A DNA stretch of 64,000 nt from Mycolicibacterium porcinum. GTDB lineage: Bacteria > Actinomycetota > Actinomycetes > Mycobacteriales > Mycobacteriaceae. Made by a program: the position numbers and the translations under genes. Location of the stretch: assembly GCA_002086835.1 (NCBI GenBank), contig MVIG01000010.1, forward strand, positions 62,001 to 126,000. Reading direction: 5' to 3'. Of the stretch, positions 62,311-64,000 are shown one piece after another; within the stretch, counting starts at the first letter, position 1; every line of letters starts with the position of its first letter. The notes below the pieces were generated by a model. That model did no database searches. It had not been told where the DNA came from and saw only the letters and a list, made by a program, of their open reading frames with translations.

Positions 62311-62350
62311 GGTTCTCCTTGATCCTGTTCGGGTGTCGCCAGACCACACC

Positions 62351-64000
62351 CTACCCCGCATCAACAGCAACAACGCCGCGGCGAACGTCGTTGACAGCGC
62401 GTTTCGCGGTATTGCGCAGGGCAGGCGTGGGCGCGGCATTACGCACCTGGTCGAGCAGATCGAGCACCTGGCGGCACCATCGGACGAAATCGCCCGCCGA
62501 CAGCGCCGAACCCGAGCCGCCGGCGTCGGAAGCCGCGAGCGCCGCCCCCAGATCGCCGGTGGTGGCCCAGCGGTAGACGGCGGTGACGAAACCCTCGTCG
62601 GGTTCGCGACTCGGGGCCAACCGGTGCCGCTGCTCGTCGCCACGGAGGTCGGCCGACATCCGCCGGGTCTGGGCCAGCGCGCGGCGCAGGCCCGTGGTGG
62701 GAATGTCGACGCCCAACACGCCACCGGCGGTGTCCCCGCGCGATTCGAACAACACGGCCGAGAGCACACCGGCCAGTTCCGCGGGCTGCAAACCGTCCCA
62801 CAGCCCGGCGCGCAGACACTCGGCCACCAGCAGATCGCTCTCGCTGTAGATGCGGGCCAGCAGGCGGCCGGCGTCGGTGACCCGTGGTTCACCCGAATGT
62901 GCCTCGATGAAGCCCCGTTCACCGAGCAGCGCCACGATCCGGTCGAAGGTGCGTGCCAGCGAGTGCGTCGCCGCGTTCACCTTCTGCTGGATCTGGGCGT
63001 TGTCGCGCTCGATGCGCAGATAGCGTTCGGCGATCCGGGCCTGGGCCTCGCGTTCGGGCAGTTGATGTGCCGGGTGGTGACGCAATGCCTCACGCAGACC
63101 GGCCAGTTCGGGATCGACATCGCGTTCGGGAGCCGCAGCACCCCGGCTCGGGCGCTTCGAGGGCACCGACAGGTCGGCGGCCGCCGACCGTAACGCCGAG
63201 GCCAGATCCCGGCGCACCCGTGGCTGCCGGTGTTCGACCCGCTTGGGCAACGTCATCACGCCCAGCGGAGCCGAGGCACCCGAGTAGTCGGCCGACGAAA
63301 TCCGGCCCGCCCAACGGTGTTCGGTGAGCACCAGCGGTCGCGGGTCGTCGCTGTCACGTTCGGCGGGCTCAAGCACCACCGCCAGTCCGCCCCGGCGGCC
63401 GTGGGTGATGGTGATGATGTCGCCGCGGCGCAACCCGGCCAGGGCGTCGGTGGCGGCCCGGCGCCGTTGCAGTCGCGACGCCCGGGACTGGGCGCGTTCG
63501 CGCTCACCGATCTTGGACCGCAACCGCACGTAGTCGAGGATCGGCGCATCCTTGCCGCCGAGTTCGGCCGCCAGCTCGCCCATCATCCGTTCGCCGCGCG
63601 CGATCCCGCGCACCAATCCGACCACCGACCGGTCGGCCTGATACTGGGCGAAGGAGCGCTCGAGCAGTTTGTGGGCCTGTTCGGGCCCCATCTGCTGCAC
63701 CAGGTTGATGGTCATGTTGTAGCTCGGCGCGAACGAGCTGCGCAGCGGGAAGGTCCGGGTCGAGGCCAGCCCGGCGACCTCGGCCGGTTCGGCGTTGCTG
63801 TCGTCGGGCCGCCACAGCACCACGGCATGGCCTTCGACGTCGATACCGCGGCGCCCCGCCCGCCCGGTCAGCTGGGTGTACTCCCCCGGCGTCAGCGGGA
63901 CGTGCTGTTCGCCGTTGAACTTCACCAGCCGCTCGAGCACCACGGTGCGGGCAGGCATGTTGATCCCCAGTGCCAGGGTCTCGGTGGCGAACACCGCCTT
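62351..64000 (-). CDS. helY: Superfamily II RNA/DNA helicase HelY, C-terminal part (5' end outside window)
   Basis: The last 549 residues are present; the gene begins beyond 64000. Helicase motifs IV-VI are visible at the start: [45 protein letters not shown]. The rest is a winged-helix/rRNA_proc-arch-like region and a C-terminal DSHCT domain ([51 protein letters not shown]). Ski2/Mtr4-like helicases unwind RNA in decay. 906 residues in M. tuberculosis by memory, so about 60% is here. 40 bp from the DUF4333 gene downstream. Confidence 0.93.
   Translation of the reverse strand, partial: KAVFATETLALGINMPARTVVLERLVKFNGEQHVPLTPGEYTQLTGRAGRRGIDVEGHAVVLWRPDDSNAEPAEVAGLASTRTFPLRSSFAPSYNMTINLVQQMGPEQAHKLLERSFAQYQADRSVVGLVRGIARGERMMGELAAELGGKDAPILDYVRLRSKIGERERAQSRASRLQRRRAATDALAGLRRGDIITITHGRRGGLAVVLEPAERDSDDPRPLVLTEHRWAGRISSADYSGASAPLGVMTLPKRVEHRQPRVRRDLASALRSAAADLSVPSKRPSRGAAAPERDVDPELAGLREALRHHPAHQLPEREAQARIAERYLRIERDNAQIQQKVNAATHSLARTFDRIVALLGERGFIEAHSGEPRVTDAGRLLARIYSESDLLVAECLRAGLWDGLQPAELAGVLSAVLFESRGDTAGGVLGVDIPTTGLRRALAQTRRMSADLRGDEQRHRLAPSREPDEGFVTAVYRWATTGDLGAALAASDAGGSGSALSAGDFVRWCRQVLDLLDQVRNAAPTPALRNTAKRAVNDVRRGVVAVDAG

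Noticed and set aside
1..64000. CRISPR array, prophage attachment sites or rRNA genes
   Set aside because: No regularly spaced repeats, integrase or rRNA sequence found on reading both strands.

Overview
The window is a high-GC actinobacterial chromosome segment. Gene content, gene order and start-site style fit a mycobacterium of the rapidly growing (Mycolicibacterium-like) type. Diagnostic genes are rbpA, separate lnt and ppm1 genes, fxsA, the aerobic cobalamin genes cobG, cobH, cobIJ, cobK, cobM, cobL and cobN, several F420-linked enzymes, a DUF35/thiolase pair, and the runs uvrB-coaE-rpsA-polA and pepQ-exonuclease-DUF4333-helY. These match conserved blocks that I recall from M. tuberculosis. 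All assignments are by eye; no database search was run.

Layout. (1) 1-4012: a reductive pyrimidine (or hydantoin) catabolic operon: 3' end of dihydropyrimidinase, an F420-dependent LLM oxidoreductase, a beta-ureidopropionase-type amidohydrolase and an NCS1 transporter. A large hairpin separates it from a convergent tRNA-Cys. (2) 4139-8255: accessory stretch with an intact lone tnpB, a DUF899 protein and an MFS exporter behind a MerR-type promoter. (3) 8256-11257: DUF418 membrane protein with a histidine kinase/response regulator pair. (4) 11302-23008: housekeeping block (uvrB, DUF402 protein, secreted protein, GntR regulator, coaE-GrpB fusion, rpsA, PrsW-type protease, LysE exporter, polA). 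(5) 22995-28881: catabolic regulators, two flavoprotein monooxygenases, an alpha/beta hydrolase, a leaderless-secretion binding protein and a self-regulated TetR repressor. (6) 28942-30971: a KstR-type operator in front of a DUF35/thiolase pair, then a DUF167 gene bracketed by inverted copies of a dispersed palindromic repeat. (7) 31058-36639: kinase-fusion protein, copper amine oxidase and carboxylesterase, all on the minus strand. (8) 36716-43910: lppI-like lipoprotein, rbpA behind an ECF-type promoter, then a long minus-strand run ppm1-lnt-amidohydrolase-fxsA and two F420/PPOX proteins. (9) 43931-58504: cobalamin genes in two blocks, split by a TetR/kinase/cyclase-hydrolase module. (10) 58501-64000: pepQ, a double hot-dog protein, a 5'-3' exonuclease, a DUF4333 protein and the 3' two-thirds of helY.

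The most interesting signals lie between genes. They are a dispersed palindromic repeat family, a tnpB element bracketed by tRNA-like repeats, a 21-bp palindrome between cobG and cobN where a riboswitch might be expected, an untracked 35-residue membrane ORF before cobN, and a probable ATC start codon on a leaderless mRNA. More than a dozen genes show a -10 box 6-8 nt from the start codon, which implies widespread leaderless transcription. No stretch longer than about 300 bases lacks a gene.
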